NCBI GenBank assembly: GCA_963767645.1
Contig: CAVYEW010000003.1
Span: forward strand, 1 to 64,000
DNA from: DATFDN01 sp963767645
GTDB taxonomy: Bacteria; Pseudomonadota; Alphaproteobacteria; Acetobacterales; Acetobacteraceae
Direction of reading: 5' to 3'
DNA length: 64,000 nucleotides
In this document: one piece after another, positions 16,626 to 26,275 of the stretch
How the letters are laid out: each line of letters starts with the position of its first letter
Numbering within the stretch: position 1 is the first letter of the stretch
Program-made: the position numbers and the translations under genes
The notes under the pieces: generated by a model
The model's input: only the letters and a program-made list of their open reading frames with translations
What the model was told of the DNA's origin: nothing
Database searches by the model: none

Positions 16626-18995
16626 ATGACTCCTAGAATCGTCTTTCCAATGCTGATGGGCGCCGTTCTGGCGGGCTGCGTCGAACCCGCTTCCGTGCCC
16701 TATCGGCAGCCTATTTCCGCCTCGCTCGGCACCGGCGGCGCTCGACAGCAGCGGGTGAACGGCAATCTTGGCGCACCGACCAGCCTGCCGCCGGCGGAGG
16801 TCAGCGTTGGCAGCGGGACCGGCCTGCCCGGAGCGCCCGGCGGCACGGGCGGAGCATCCAACCTGGCTGCCGGCGTGGCGTTGAGCGGCCAAGCCTCGCT
16901 CGACTTCGCCAACTCCGACGTCCGCGAGATTGCCGCCCAGATTCTCGGGACCATCCTCAAGGTCAACTACACCATCGATCCCACCGTGAAGGGCACGGCG
17001 ACCTTCCATTCGGCCCGCCCGCTATCGGCGGCGCAGCTTCTGTCCGTGCTGCAGTCGCTGCTGGCCCAGAACGGCGCCGCCCTGGTCCGATCGGGCGACC
17101 TCTACCGCGTGCTTCCGGCCGCGGCCGCGGCGAACCTGCCGGGGGTTGCCGGCAACGATGCGATGCCGGGCAGCATGGTCGTGCCGCTGCGCTACGTCTC
17201 CGCCGGGGATCTGGCGAAAGTGCTGCAACCGGTGGTCGGGTCAAGCGTCAAGCTCGTCGCCGATCCGGGACAGAACGCGGTACTCATCGCCGGCGATCCA
17301 GAGGCGCGCAACGCCGTCGTTGGACTGGTCCGCAGCTTCGATGTCGATATGCTGGCCGGGCAGTCCTACGCGCTTCTGCCCGTGCCGCAGGGCGCCAATC
17401 CCAAGGACTTCGCCAACACCTTGCAGGATGCATTCCGTGGCCATGCCGGCGGCGGGCTGACCGGACTTGCCGATCTGGTGCGCGTCCTGCCGCTTGAGCA
17501 TGCCGGCTCGGTGCTGGTGGTGGCGAGCGAGCCCCGCTACATCGCCGCGGCGCAGCGCGTGTACGGGTTGATCGACCGTGAGCAGCGCGCCACGCTGCGC
17601 AGCTGGCACGTGTATTACCTCCAGAACAGCCACGCCGACGACACCGCCTACCTGCTGCAACGGGCGTTCACGCCAAACGACGTGACTGCCCAGCCTTCCA
17701 GCGCGGCGCCGAATGCGGCCACGGGATCGCAGGCCGGCGGCGCCAGGATGGGTGGCTTCTCTGGTGGGGGCGGGTTTGGCGGCGGCGGCTTCGGCGGCGG
17801 TGGCGGTGGCGGCTTCGGCGGAGGCGGGTTCGGCGGCGGCTATAACGGGGGCGGCTTCAGCGGACCGGGTACGGGCGGCGGCGGGTTCGGTGGCGGTGCC
17901 AATGGTCTCACCCTGCTCAGTCAGGGTGCGGCGCCCGCTCCGGCCGGAGGCGGCGCTTCCGCCGCCGGCGCGCCATCCAGCAATCCGCTGCTCGGTGGGC
18001 TCGGCGGTGGGCAAGGCGGCGGCGCGGCCGAGGAGGCGATGCGCATCATCCCCGACCCGCAGAACAACTCCGTACTGGTCTATGCCACGACGAAAGAGGA
18101 GAACACGGTCGAGGCGATGATCCGCAAGATCGACATCCTGCCCTTGCAAGTGCGGATCGACGCCATCATCGCCGAAGTGACCCTGAACGATGCGTTGAAA
18201 TACGGCACGCAGTTCTTCTTCAAGGAAGGCGATCTCAACCAGACGCTTAGCGCAGCCACAACCGGTGCGCCTCTGGCGGGAAGCTTCCCCGGCTTCGTGC
18301 TCGGCTCGACAGCCAAGAGCGTGCAGGCCGCGATCTCGGCCTTGCAGCAGGTCACTACGGTCCGCGTGCTGTCCTCGCCCGAGGTGATGGTGCTCGACAA
18401 CCAGCCGGCCGCGTTGCAGGTCGGCGATTTGGTCCCGTACTTGACGCAGTCGTCGCAGAGCACGCTGGTCCCTGGCGCGACGGTCCTCAACTCGATCAAC
18501 TACAGGCCGACCGGGGTGATCCTGAATGTCACGCCGCGGGTGAACAGCGGCGGGCTGGTCACGCTCGACATCGCCCAGGAGGTGAGCGCCATCAACACCT
18601 CTGCGCCGGTCTACCAGGGCGTCAGCTCGCCTACCTTCTCGGATCGGTTCGTGCAGTCGCGCGTGGTGGTTCAGGATGGACAGACGGTAGGCCTCGCCGG
18701 TCTCATCACCGACAACATAACTATAGGCAACCAGGGCATCCCGTTCCTGAAGAATGTGCCGATCCTCGGCCTTCTCGCCGGGACGCAGAACAACCAGCGC
18801 AACCGCACCGAGCTTCTGGTGCTGATCACGCCGCATGTCGTGCATGACCAGCGCGACGCACGGGCGCTGACCCAGGACCTCATCAGCCAGCTTCCGAACG
18901 CCGCCATCGTGCCGCGCTACGCGAACAGCCTGCCGCCGAGCGGTGCGTCCGATCCGAATGGGCGGTTGCTGGGGAAGGCCGGGATGCCGCCATAG
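16626..18995 (+). CDS. gspD: Type II secretion system secretin GspD
   Basis: 789-residue outer-membrane secretin. The N-terminus ends in a lipobox (VLAGC), suggesting self-piloting by lipidation. N0 domain: LDFANSDVREIAAQILGTILKVNYTIDP. N1/N2: VVPLRYVSAGDLAKVLQP and ADPGQNAVLIAGD. A glycine-rich stretch of about 50 residues (positions 17746-17895, residues ~373-423) interrupts the N3 region. The C-terminal secretin domain has the VRVLSSPEVMVLDNQPAALQVGD motif and a QDGQTVGLAGLI / LLVLITPHVV end. It forms the export pore for folded proteins. It heads a compact gsp cluster whose other genes lie at 20.4-25.6 kb. Confidence 0.93.
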   Translation: MTPRIVFPMLMGAVLAGCVEPASVPYRQPISASLGTGGARQQRVNGNLGAPTSLPPAEVSVGSGTGLPGAPGGTGGASNLAAGVALSGQASLDFANSDVREIAAQILGTILKVNYTIDPTVKGTATFHSARPLSAAQLLSVLQSLLAQNGAALVRSGDLYRVLPAAAAANLPGVAGNDAMPGSMVVPLRYVSAGDLAKVLQPVVGSSVKLVADPGQNAVLIAGDPEARNAVVGLVRSFDVDMLAGQSYALLPVPQGANPKDFANTLQDAFRGHAGGGLTGLADLVRVLPLEHAGSVLVVASEPRYIAAAQRVYGLIDREQRATLRSWHVYYLQNSHADDTAYLLQRAFTPNDVTAQPSSAAPNAATGSQAGGARMGGFSGGGGFGGGGFGGGGGGGFGGGGFGGGYNGGGFSGPGTGGGGFGGGANGLTLLSQGAAPAPAGGGASAAGAPSSNPLLGGLGGGQGGGAAEEAMRIIPDPQNNSVLVYATTKEENTVEAMIRKIDILPLQVRIDAIIAEVTLNDALKYGTQFFFKEGDLNQTLSAATTGAPLAGSFPGFVLGSTAKSVQAAISALQQVTTVRVLSSPEVMVLDNQPAALQVGDLVPYLTQSSQSTLVPGATVLNSINYRPTGVILNVTPRVNSGGLVTLDIAQEVSAINTSAPVYQGVSSPTFSDRFVQSRVVVQDGQTVGLAGLITDNITIGNQGIPFLKNVPILGLLAGTQNNQRNRTELLVLITPHVVHDQRDARALTQDLISQLPNAAIVPRYANSLPPSGASDPNGRLLGKAGMPP

Positions 18996-19059
18996 GCGAG
19001 GCGGCTATCCCGAAGTCATGCTTGGCCTTTGCGCGAACCAGATCGCCGCGCGGAACCGC

Positions 19060-20293
19060 CTAGCGACGCGCCTGCTTGGTGCCGTCGTCGTCGTCGATCG
19101 ACGACGGAAGATAGACGGCGATGCAGCCGCGCGTCACGACGGGGCACGGGTTCGTCGGATCCGAGGCGCCGGCGGCCGGGAAGCCGATGGGGACGAACAC
19201 ATGATGCGACACGCGATCCGCGGCGACGGAGTGCGCGGAAGTGGAGGTCGGCACATTGCCATCGAACTCGTTGCTCTTGGCATCGATGGTGCCCAGCACC
19301 GGCGTGATCGTGCCGTTGGCGTCGGTGTTGTTGCGCGCAGCAAGATAGTAATGCGCGGTGCCGGGGTCATACCAGACCTCGTCGGAGCCGCCCACCTGGG
19401 GGAAATTGGCGCGGATGTCGCCGTTGCGCGTGTCGATGACCACCGACTGCGTAAGCACGTTCGGCGCCGTGCCGAAGGACGCGCTGCAGCCGATCAGCGC
19501 CTGGTAGGCCGGACCGATCGTGAGGCCAGCCGGCGAGCAGTTGCTCACCGGGAAGGTGGCGACGACGCTCATGCTGTGCGGATCGATGGCCGAGATCCCG
19601 CCTAGCGTGGGATCAGTGCCGAGCTGCGGCACCGAGACATAGAACAGGCCGGTCTGCGGCGACCACTTCGGTTGCTCGATGCCGTTGGTGGCGTTCGGCG
19701 TGCCGTTGGTCCCGTCGAACGTGATCTTGCCGAGGATCGCGCGGGATTGGGTGTCGATCAGGGTGATGAACGGCGGCGTGTCGGCATTGTTGGCCATGGC
19801 GATGATGTGGTCGCGCGGGTCGTAGTCCATCTCGTCGACCCGGAACTTGCCGCCCGTCGAGATCGTATCGACGATCTGGAACGATGCCGATGTCGATGAC
19901 CTTCACCGTGCTGTCGCCGTCGCCGGCCCAGACCTCCTTATGATCGACCACGACGACGCCGTCGGGACCGGACAGGGCGTTGTTGGCGGTTCCGTTGGCA
20001 TTGAGGACCACGCCCTTGAAGCCGGGGACACGGCCGGTGAAGGTATTGTCGCTGGCATCGATGAAATCGACCGAGGCGTTGGTCCGATCGGCCAGGACAT
20101 ACAGGTCCAGTTTCGGATCGACGTAACTGATATCGAACGCCCCAAGCCCGTTGCCGCCGACGTCTATCGTATCGACCAGAACCATGTGCTCATCCGCCCG
20201 CGCCGGCACGCTGCCCGCCGCCATCGTGATGCCCACCAAGGCGCTGGTCAGAAGCGCCGACGAGCGCAGCCTGCACAGTGCGAAACCACCCAT
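19060..20293 (-). CDS. Secreted YncE-like beta-propeller protein, one-base frame break
   Basis: The ATG at 20293 follows GGGAGGAAAC. The signal peptide is about 33 residues (ending PARADEHM). Repeats typical of a seven-bladed propeller follow: VDTIDVGGNGLGAFDISYVDPK, VDFIDASDNTFTGRVPG, AGDGDSTVKVIDI, then in the next frame FITLIDTQSRAILGKI, ISAIDPHSMSVVATFPV and VVIDTRNGDI. One extra base at the CC of 19887-19888 explains the break: the repaired join reads KVIDIASFQIVDTIS. It lies inside the type II secretion cluster between gspD and gspG, which makes it a candidate cargo or surface partner of that system. Confidence 0.75.
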
Positions 20294-20421
20294 TTTGTTT
20301 CCTCCCGTTCTGGTTGTGTTGCGCCGCCATTGTGGCGAGCCCGAACACCATTAGCCAGAAGTGACCGGGACGGAAAGGCAGGCGCCGCGCTCTCGAGCAC
20401 ACGACCGCGCGAGCCGGCTAG

Positions 20422-20850
20422 TTACGGATTGCAGATCAGACTGCTCTCGCCGGCTGACGGGTTGGGACCCTGCGAGCAGAGGTCGTAATCGTGACCCGAC
20501 CGGTCGGACGGATCGCGATAGATGTAGGGGTGATTCCACGGGTCAACCGGCACCGCATCGGCCTTCAGGTATGGTCCGTTCCACGCCTCGACGCCCGAAG
20601 GCTTGCTCACCAGGGCGGACAGCCCCTCCTCGGTGGTGGGATAGGAGCCGACATCCAGCTTGTAGAGGTCGAGCACCGAGCCGATGCGCTCGATGGACTG
20701 CCGGGCGATGGAGATGCGCGCGCCGCCAAGCTGACGCAGCACGGCCGGAGCGACCAGGCCGATCAGCAATCCGAGGATGGCGACCACGACGAGGATTTCC
20801 AGCAGCGTGAACCCGGCGTCTCTGCTGTCGCGGTCTCGGTCGGTGTTCAT
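20422..20850 (-). CDS. gspG: Type II secretion system major pseudopilin GspG
   Basis: 142 residues. A short charged leader precedes the prepilin cleavage motif AG-FTLLEILVVVAILGLLIGL (Phe +1, Glu +5) and a hydrophobic helix. The globular domain has the GspG signature VGSYPTTEEGLSALVSKP, NGPYLK and PVDPWNHPYIY. It polymerises into the periplasmic pseudopilus after processing by the prepilin peptidase at 21413-22180. It is on the strand opposite to gspD, E, F and H, an unusual arrangement. Confidence 0.95.
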   Translation of the reverse strand: MNTDRDRDSRDAGFTLLEILVVVAILGLLIGLVAPAVLRQLGGARISIARQSIERIGSVLDLYKLDVGSYPTTEEGLSALVSKPSGVEAWNGPYLKADAVPVDPWNHPYIYRDPSDRSGHDYDLCSQGPNPSAGESSLICNP

Positions 20851-20986
20851 CGCGCTCCGTTGGCTGGCGTCCCGTTCGGCCGCCGAGTTCTAGAACGCCC
20901 TCGCCCGCGGCGGAAGCGTTTCGATCATTGCCGGGCGCGGAGCGGGGCGGATAGGGTCGCGTGCCGGAGCCGGGAGGCGCGAGCAG

Positions 20987-21391
20987 ATGCCGATACCGTA
21001 CCTCGCGTGCATGGTGCTCGTCGCTGCCTATAACCGCCTGCCGCCGAGGGTGCTGCCGGCGATCCAGGCGGTCGAGGGCGGCCGGATCGGCTTGACGCGC
21101 GCCAACGCCGACGGTTCGGAAGATTTGGGCGTGATGCAGGTCAACACGCGCTGGATCGCCCCGATAGCCCGCTACACCGGGCTACCCGAAACGGTGGTCC
21201 GGGCACGCCTGATCGACGATGCCTGCTACAACATCGCCGCCGCCGGCGTGATCATGGCGACCTATATCGCGGAGGAGAACGGCGACCTCATGCGCGCGGT
21301 CGGCGACTACCATTCGCACACGCCGGTGCTGAACCAGCAGTATCAGGAGCAGGTGATGGCAGCCGCCCGTTCGCTGTTCGTGCGCCCGTAA
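20987..21391 (+). CDS. Lytic transglycosylase (SLT domain)
   Basis: 134-residue SLT/goose-lysozyme-like enzyme. The N-terminus is moderately hydrophobic and may act as a secretion signal. The catalytic glutamate is in IQAVEGG (about residue 29), followed by LGVMQVNTRW (the G-x-MQ-x-N motif), CYNIAAAGVIMATYIAE and AVGDYHSHTP. It cleaves peptidoglycan glycan strands. Its position between gspG and the prepilin peptidase suggests it opens the wall for assembly of the secretion machine, as VirB1/PilT-like helpers do. GGGAGG lies upstream of the ATG. Confidence 0.82.
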   Translation: MPIPYLACMVLVAAYNRLPPRVLPAIQAVEGGRIGLTRANADGSEDLGVMQVNTRWIAPIARYTGLPETVVRARLIDDACYNIAAAGVIMATYIAEENGDLMRAVGDYHSHTPVLNQQYQEQVMAAARSLFVRP

Positions 21392-21412
21392 TCCCCCACG
21401 TCATCCGCCACA

Positions 21413-22180
21413 TCATCCCCCGGCCCAGTCCGGCCCGGCGGTTATCCAGATCAGCCATAGCGCCGCCGCGAGGCAGGTGCCGAACGGCAGCGCCGTGGTG
21501 CGGCTGAGGCGTTCTCCACGAAGCTGCCGCACTGCGGCAATGCCGAGACCGGCGAGCGCTGCCACCAGCATCAGCCACGGCAGCGCCGCCAGGCCTACCC
21601 AGGCGCCGCCGGCGGCCAGCAGCTTGGCATCCCCCGCACCCAGCCCGTCGCGGCCGCGCAGGCGGCGGTACAGCGCATTGACCAGCCGCAGCGCCGCATA
21701 GCCCAGCACGGCGGCGCCGGCGTGATCGGCGATCACGGCGCGATCGAGGAGCCACGTCGCGACCAGCCCCGCGACGATCAGCGGCAGGGTCAGCGCATCG
21801 GGAAGCCGGAAATGCCGCCAGTCGATCCAGGCCAGCGCAAGCAGCGCCCAGCCCAGCGCACAGCCGGCCCAGAGTTGCACCGTGTCGTCTGCCGTCCACG
21901 CGGCACTCAGGGCGATCAGCGTCGCCGCGAGTTCCACCAAAGGGTGAAACGGCGAGATCGCCGCGCCGCAGGCGCGACAGCGGCCCCGTAAGGCCAGCCA
22001 GCTTGCCAGTGGCACCAGGTCCCAGGGCGCGATGGTGCCCCCGCAGCTCTCGCAGGCCGAGCGCGCCAGGATCAGGCTGCGCCCCTCGGGAAGACGGCGG
22101 ATAACCACGCCGAGGAAGCTGCCGGCGAAGGGCGCTGCCAGCACCGGCCAGATCCAGGTCGCAAATGGGAATGCCGGCAT
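21413..22180 (-). CDS. Prepilin peptidase, A24 family (GspO/PilD)
   Basis: 255-residue polytopic aspartyl peptidase. The cytoplasmic zinc-binding domain has CESCGG and CRACGA. The catalytic aspartates are in WIDWRHFRLPD and GAGDAKLLAAGGAW, the two conserved positions of the family. About seven or eight hydrophobic helices are present. It cleaves and probably N-methylates the GspG and GspH leaders encoded beside it. Convergent with the lytic transglycosylase gene and divergent from gspE. Confidence 0.92.
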   Translation of the reverse strand: MPAFPFATWIWPVLAAPFAGSFLGVVIRRLPEGRSLILARSACESCGGTIAPWDLVPLASWLALRGRCRACGAAISPFHPLVELAATLIALSAAWTADDTVQLWAGCALGWALLALAWIDWRHFRLPDALTLPLIVAGLVATWLLDRAVIADHAGAAVLGYAALRLVNALYRRLRGRDGLGAGDAKLLAAGGAWVGLAALPWLMLVAALAGLGIAAVRQLRGERLSRTTALPFGTCLAAALWLIWITAGPDWAGG

Positions 22181-22223
22181 TCAGCCCGATCCGCACGCTC
22201 GCCATATTTGAGACGCCTGTGCC

Positions 22224-23972
22224 ATGCTAAGGATGGATGAGACAATGATGGACGGGATCGAGCCGCCGATCGACCAGCGCCAGGCCGACGCTCCGCCCTT
22301 GGAGCGCTTGGCGGCATACCTTGCCGAGACCGGACAATGCGACCTGCGCACGATCGAGCGCGGCCGGCGGGTCGGCGTGGAGACCGGGCAGCGGCTCGAC
22401 CGCGTCCTGCTTCAGCTCGGCTTGCTAAGCGAGCGGAGCCTCGCGGAGGCGTTCGCGGCGATCTTCGGCCTGCGGTTGGCCCGTCCGGAGGACTATCCGC
22501 GCGACACGCCGCTCTACGCCGATCGACTGCCGGCACGCTTTCTCCGCAGCGCGCGCGCCTTGCCCATTGCCGAGTCCGGCGACACGCTCGTGGTCGCGAC
22601 CGCTGATCCGCTGGACGAGTTCACTCCGTCGGCCATCGCGGCGGCGGTCGGCCGCAAGGTGCGCCTGGTGATCGCCGTCTCGATCGAGCTGGAAGCGGCA
22701 TTCGCCCGGCTCTACAAGGAGCCGGAGGCCGAGGCCGGACCGGGCGAGGTCGAGGGCGAGCCCACCGAGGAGGATGCGGAACGCCTGAAGGATCTGGCGA
22801 GCGAGGCGCCGGTGATCCGGCTGGTCAACCAGCTGATCGCGACTGCCGTCGAGACCCAGGCCTCCGACATTCACATCGAGCCGTTCGAGGACCGGCTGCG
22901 CGTGCGCTATCGCTATGACGGTATTCTGCACGAGGCCGACAGCCCCCCTGCCCGGCTCGCCGCGGCCATCGTCTCGCGCATCAAGATCATGGCCAAGCTC
23001 GACATCGCCGAGCGGCGGCTGCCGCAGGACGGGCGGGTGAAGCTCGCGGTGCGCGGGCACGAGACGGATTTCCGAGTCTCTACCATCCCCACCATGCACG
23101 GCGAGACGGTGGTGCTGCGTGTCCTCGACCGCAGCGCCATGGTGTTCGAGTATTCCCGGCTCGGCCTGCCGCCCACGGTGATCGCACGCCTGTCCAAGGC
23201 GCTCGACCTGCCGAACGGCATCGTGCTGGTCACGGGACCGACCGGCAGCGGCAAGACGACGACCCTGTACACCGGCTTGCAATCGCTGAACGCGACCACG
23301 CGCAAGGTCGTCACCGTCGAGGACCCGATCGAGTACCAGTTGCCGGGCATCAACCAGGTTCAGGTGAAACCGCAGATCGGCCTGAGCTTCGCGCGGCTGC
23401 TGCGCTCCATCCTGCGCCAGGACCCGGACGTCATCATGGTGGGCGAGATCCGCGACCTGGAGACCGCGCAGATTGCGGTCCAGGCGGCGCTGACCGGGCA
23501 TCTCGTGCTGTCGACCCTGCACACCAACTCGGCCGCGGCCACCATCACGCGGCTGCGCGACATGGGCGTGGAGCATTATCTGCTGACCGCGGTGCTGCGC
23601 GGCGTGCTGGCGCAGCGCCTGGTGCGCCGGCTGTGCGTGCAATGCCGGCGGGAGGAGGCGGCCTCGGCCGAAATCATCGAGCGCTTCAAGCTGGACCGGC
23701 TGACGCCGCGCCGGCCGATCCCGCTCTGGCATCCGGTCGGCTGCCCGCATTGCCGCCAGACCGGCTATCGCGGACGCCTCGCAATCGCCGAGTACCTGCA
23801 CCCCAACGACGCCATCGAGCGGCTGATCTTCGCCGGCGCGGAACACGCCGAGATCGAGCGGGCAGCGGTGGCCGGCGGCATGGTGCCGATGTTCCAGGCG
23901 GGGCTGAACGCGGCCCTCGACGGGCTGACTACGCTCGAGGAGCTGGACCGCAGCATCCGCGCGGAGGGCTGA
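22224..23972 (+). CDS. gspE: Type II secretion system ATPase GspE
   Basis: 582-residue cytoplasmic ATPase. The N1E/MshEN domain occupies about residues 25-160. The catalytic core shows the Asp-rich ASDIHIEP, Walker A GPTGSGKTTT (about residue 338), the Asp box VTVEDPIEYQ, Walker B IMVGEIRDLETA and the His box LSTLHTNSA. The zinc motif CVQC...CPHC (about residues 471-511) marks it as GspE/PilB rather than PilT. It powers pseudopilus assembly with GspF, whose GTG start lies three bases after its stop. Confidence 0.95.
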   Translation: MLRMDETMMDGIEPPIDQRQADAPPLERLAAYLAETGQCDLRTIERGRRVGVETGQRLDRVLLQLGLLSERSLAEAFAAIFGLRLARPEDYPRDTPLYADRLPARFLRSARALPIAESGDTLVVATADPLDEFTPSAIAAAVGRKVRLVIAVSIELEAAFARLYKEPEAEAGPGEVEGEPTEEDAERLKDLASEAPVIRLVNQLIATAVETQASDIHIEPFEDRLRVRYRYDGILHEADSPPARLAAAIVSRIKIMAKLDIAERRLPQDGRVKLAVRGHETDFRVSTIPTMHGETVVLRVLDRSAMVFEYSRLGLPPTVIARLSKALDLPNGIVLVTGPTGSGKTTTLYTGLQSLNATTRKVVTVEDPIEYQLPGINQVQVKPQIGLSFARLLRSILRQDPDVIMVGEIRDLETAQIAVQAALTGHLVLSTLHTNSAAATITRLRDMGVEHYLLTAVLRGVLAQRLVRRLCVQCRREEAASAEIIERFKLDRLTPRRPIPLWHPVGCPHCRQTGYRGRLAIAEYLHPNDAIERLIFAGAEHAEIERAAVAGGMVPMFQAGLNAALDGLTTLEELDRSIRAEG

Positions 23973-23975
23973 GCG

Positions 23976-25200
23976 GTGCCCAGCTTCCGCTTCAAGGCGA
24001 TCAGCGCCGGGGGCGAGGTCACGACCGGGGTGATGGACGCGCCGAGCGAACAGGCTGTGGTCGAGAGGCTACGCCGCCAGGGCAGCATCCCGATCCGCGC
24101 CGAGCCGGCCGACAGCGCCCGCACGGCGCTGCCCGGGCTGCTCAATCTGCGCCTGTCGCGCCGGGGCGGGCTATCTCGGCAGGAGATCGCCAACTTCACG
24201 CGGGAACTGGCGATCATGCTCAGCGCCGGCCAGGACCTCGACCGCGCGCTGCGCTTCCTGGTCGAGACCGCGCCGAATGCTCGGGTCAAGGGCGTGGTCG
24301 GCACGCTGCGCGACGCGGTGCGCGACGGCGCGCCGTTGGCGACGGCACTGACCCAGGAGGGGCGGAGCTTCTCGCGCTTGTATGTCGGGATGGTGCGGGC
24401 CGGCGAATCCGGCGGTCAGCTGGCGCCGACATTGGAGCGGCTGGCGCTGATGCTGGAGCGCCAGCGCAGCCTGGCCGCGACCGTCACCTCGGCGATGATC
24501 TATCCCTGCCTGCTGCTCCTTGCCGCGATCGGCTCGATCGCCCTGCTGCTCACCGACGTGCTGCCGCAATTCGTGCCCCTGTTCGAGCAGAACGGGGTGG
24601 CGCTGCCGCGCCCGACCCGGATTCTGATCGCCGTGGGCGACGCGGTCTCGGCCTACGGGCTGTTCGGATTGCTGCTGCTGGTGCTGCTCGGGCTGCTGGC
24701 TCGCCAGGCGCTGACTCGGCCAGGGCCACGCCTATGGGTGGATCGGCTGCTGCTTGCGCCTGCCGGTCGTAGGCGGGCTGACGCGGGAGGTGCTGGCGGC
24801 GCGCTTTACCCGCACGCTCGGCACGCTCATCCTCAATGGCGTCGCCCTGATCTCTGCTCTCGGCATCGTCCGCGATGCAATGGGCAACACCGCCGCGGTG
24901 CGCGCGGTGGAGCGGTCGATCGCCAGCGCCCGCAACGGCGCCGGACTGGCGGGGCTGGAGGAGCAGGACGTCTTTCCGGTCCGCACCCTGCACCTGCTGC
25001 GCCTGGGACACGAGACGGCGCAGCTCGGCGAGATGGCGCTGCGCGCCGCCGACATTCACGAGGAGGAGTGCCGCATCCGCGTGCAGCGCCTGGTCTCGCT
25101 GCTGGTGCCGGTCATCACTATCGCGCTCGGCCTCGCGGTCGCAGGGATCGTGAGCTCCCTGTTGCTGGCGATGCTGAGCTTGAACAACCTGGCGAGCTGA
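23976..25200 (+). CDS. gspF: Type II secretion system inner membrane protein GspF, one-base frame break
   Basis: The GTG at 23976 starts MPSFRFKAISAGGEV. Two T2SSF domains are present. The first is LSRQEIANFTRELAIMLSAG with GGQLAPTLERLA; the second, in the next frame, is LTREVLAARFTRTLGTLILNGV with GHETAQLGEMALRAADI. Three hydrophobic helices are seen, the last near the C-terminus. Removing C24753 restores DRLLLRLPVVGGLTRE, a standard family join. The protein is the platform that couples GspE to the pseudopilus. gspH begins immediately after its stop. Confidence 0.9.
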
Positions 25201-25635
25201 GTGCGCCGCATCCCCACCGGCGATCGGGGATTTACCCTGCTGGAGATGCTGGCGGTGGTGGCGGTGCTCGGGCTGGCGTTGGGGCTGGTCCTGTCGCGCG
25301 GACCGATGCGCAGCCCGGCGCTGGAGGCCCGCGCCGCCGCCGACAGCATCACCCAGGCGCTCCGCGCGGCCCGTGCCCAAGCGATCGCGGAGGGCAGGCC
25401 GGTGGCGTTCGTGCTGGACGCACGGCGGCATGAATACATGACCGAGGGCGCACTTGCCCACGCCTTGCCTATCGCGCCCACCGTCACCATTACCGCCCCG
25501 GCGGCGGGAATCCGGTTCGCGCCCGATGGCAGCTCCTCCGGAGGGAGGATCGCGGTGGAGGACCAGGGCCACGCGGTTTCGGTGAGCGTCGCCTGGCTGA
25601 CCGGACGGGTCACGACGGCCGAGGGTCCGCCATAA
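25201..25635 (+). CDS. gspH: Type II secretion system minor pseudopilin GspH
   Basis: 144 residues, GTG start directly after the gspF TGA. The prepilin motif is RG-FTLLEMLAVVAVLGLALGL with Phe +1 and Glu +5. A GspH-like domain follows (ADSITQALRAARAQAIAEGRPVAFVLD and a C-terminal IRFAPDGSSSGGRI). It is a minor pseudopilin at the tip complex. No gspI, gspJ, gspK, gspL, gspM or gspC gene follows, so either the system is reduced or the rest is elsewhere. Confidence 0.9.
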   Translation: MRRIPTGDRGFTLLEMLAVVAVLGLALGLVLSRGPMRSPALEARAAADSITQALRAARAQAIAEGRPVAFVLDARRHEYMTEGALAHALPIAPTVTITAPAAGIRFAPDGSSSGGRIAVEDQGHAVSVSVAWLTGRVTTAEGPP

Positions 25636-25718
25636 GGCTCTGCCGCCCGGACTCTTACCGCTCGCCTTTCTTCTTAATCCCCGATACCGCCCCGCTGACC
25701 TGCCGCCAGGAGGACCCG

Positions 25719-26255
25719 ATGCACGAGCCGCCACCCCAACGCCGGCGCGCTCCGCCCGCCCAGCAAGTGTTCGAGCGCACGATTTTCCTGAGCCGTTGGC
25801 TGCTGGCCCCGTTCTATCTCGGCCTTGCGATCAGCCTGGGAGTCCTGCTGATCAAGTTCGCGCAGGAGACGTTCACGTTGCTCACCCACGCGCTCCCGGT
25901 AAATGGCACCGACGTCACTATAACCATCCTGTCGCTTATTGACCTGTCGCTGCTCGGCAATCTTGTACTCCTGGTCATGTTTGCCGGGTACGAGACCTTC
26001 GTGTCCCGCCTGGACACGGCAAGTCACCAGGAAAGGCTGGAGTGGATGGGCCAGATCGGCTTCGGCGACATAAAGCTCAAGCTCATGGCATCCATCGTCG
26101 CGATCTCCGCGATCCATGTCCTCGAGGAATTCATGAACATCGATCATGTAACTAACAGGGAACTGGCCTGGTTCGTCGGAATCCATCTGGCGTTCGTCGT
26201 CTCCGGCCTCCTGCTCGCTCTGATGGACCGCCTCTCGGAGCGGGCACCGCATTGA
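25719..26255 (+). CDS. UPF0114 (YqhA-like) membrane protein
   Basis: 178-residue integral membrane protein with four hydrophobic segments. It matches the YqhA/UPF0114 pattern: RWLLAPFYLGLAISLGVLL, LSLIDLSLLGNLVLLVMFAGYETFVSRLD, KLMASIVAISAIHVLEEFM and a C-terminal GIHLAFVVSGLLLALMDR. The biochemical function is unknown. GGAGGACC lies upstream of the ATG. The downstream AI-2E transporter gene starts within 21 bp of its stop or overlaps it, so the two are likely cotranscribed. Confidence 0.85.
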   Translation: MHEPPPQRRRAPPAQQVFERTIFLSRWLLAPFYLGLAISLGVLLIKFAQETFTLLTHALPVNGTDVTITILSLIDLSLLGNLVLLVMFAGYETFVSRLDTASHQERLEWMGQIGFGDIKLKLMASIVAISAIHVLEEFMNIDHVTNRELAWFVGIHLAFVVSGLLLALMDRLSERAPH

Positions 26256-26275
26256 ACGGAGCGTGGCCTCCCGAC

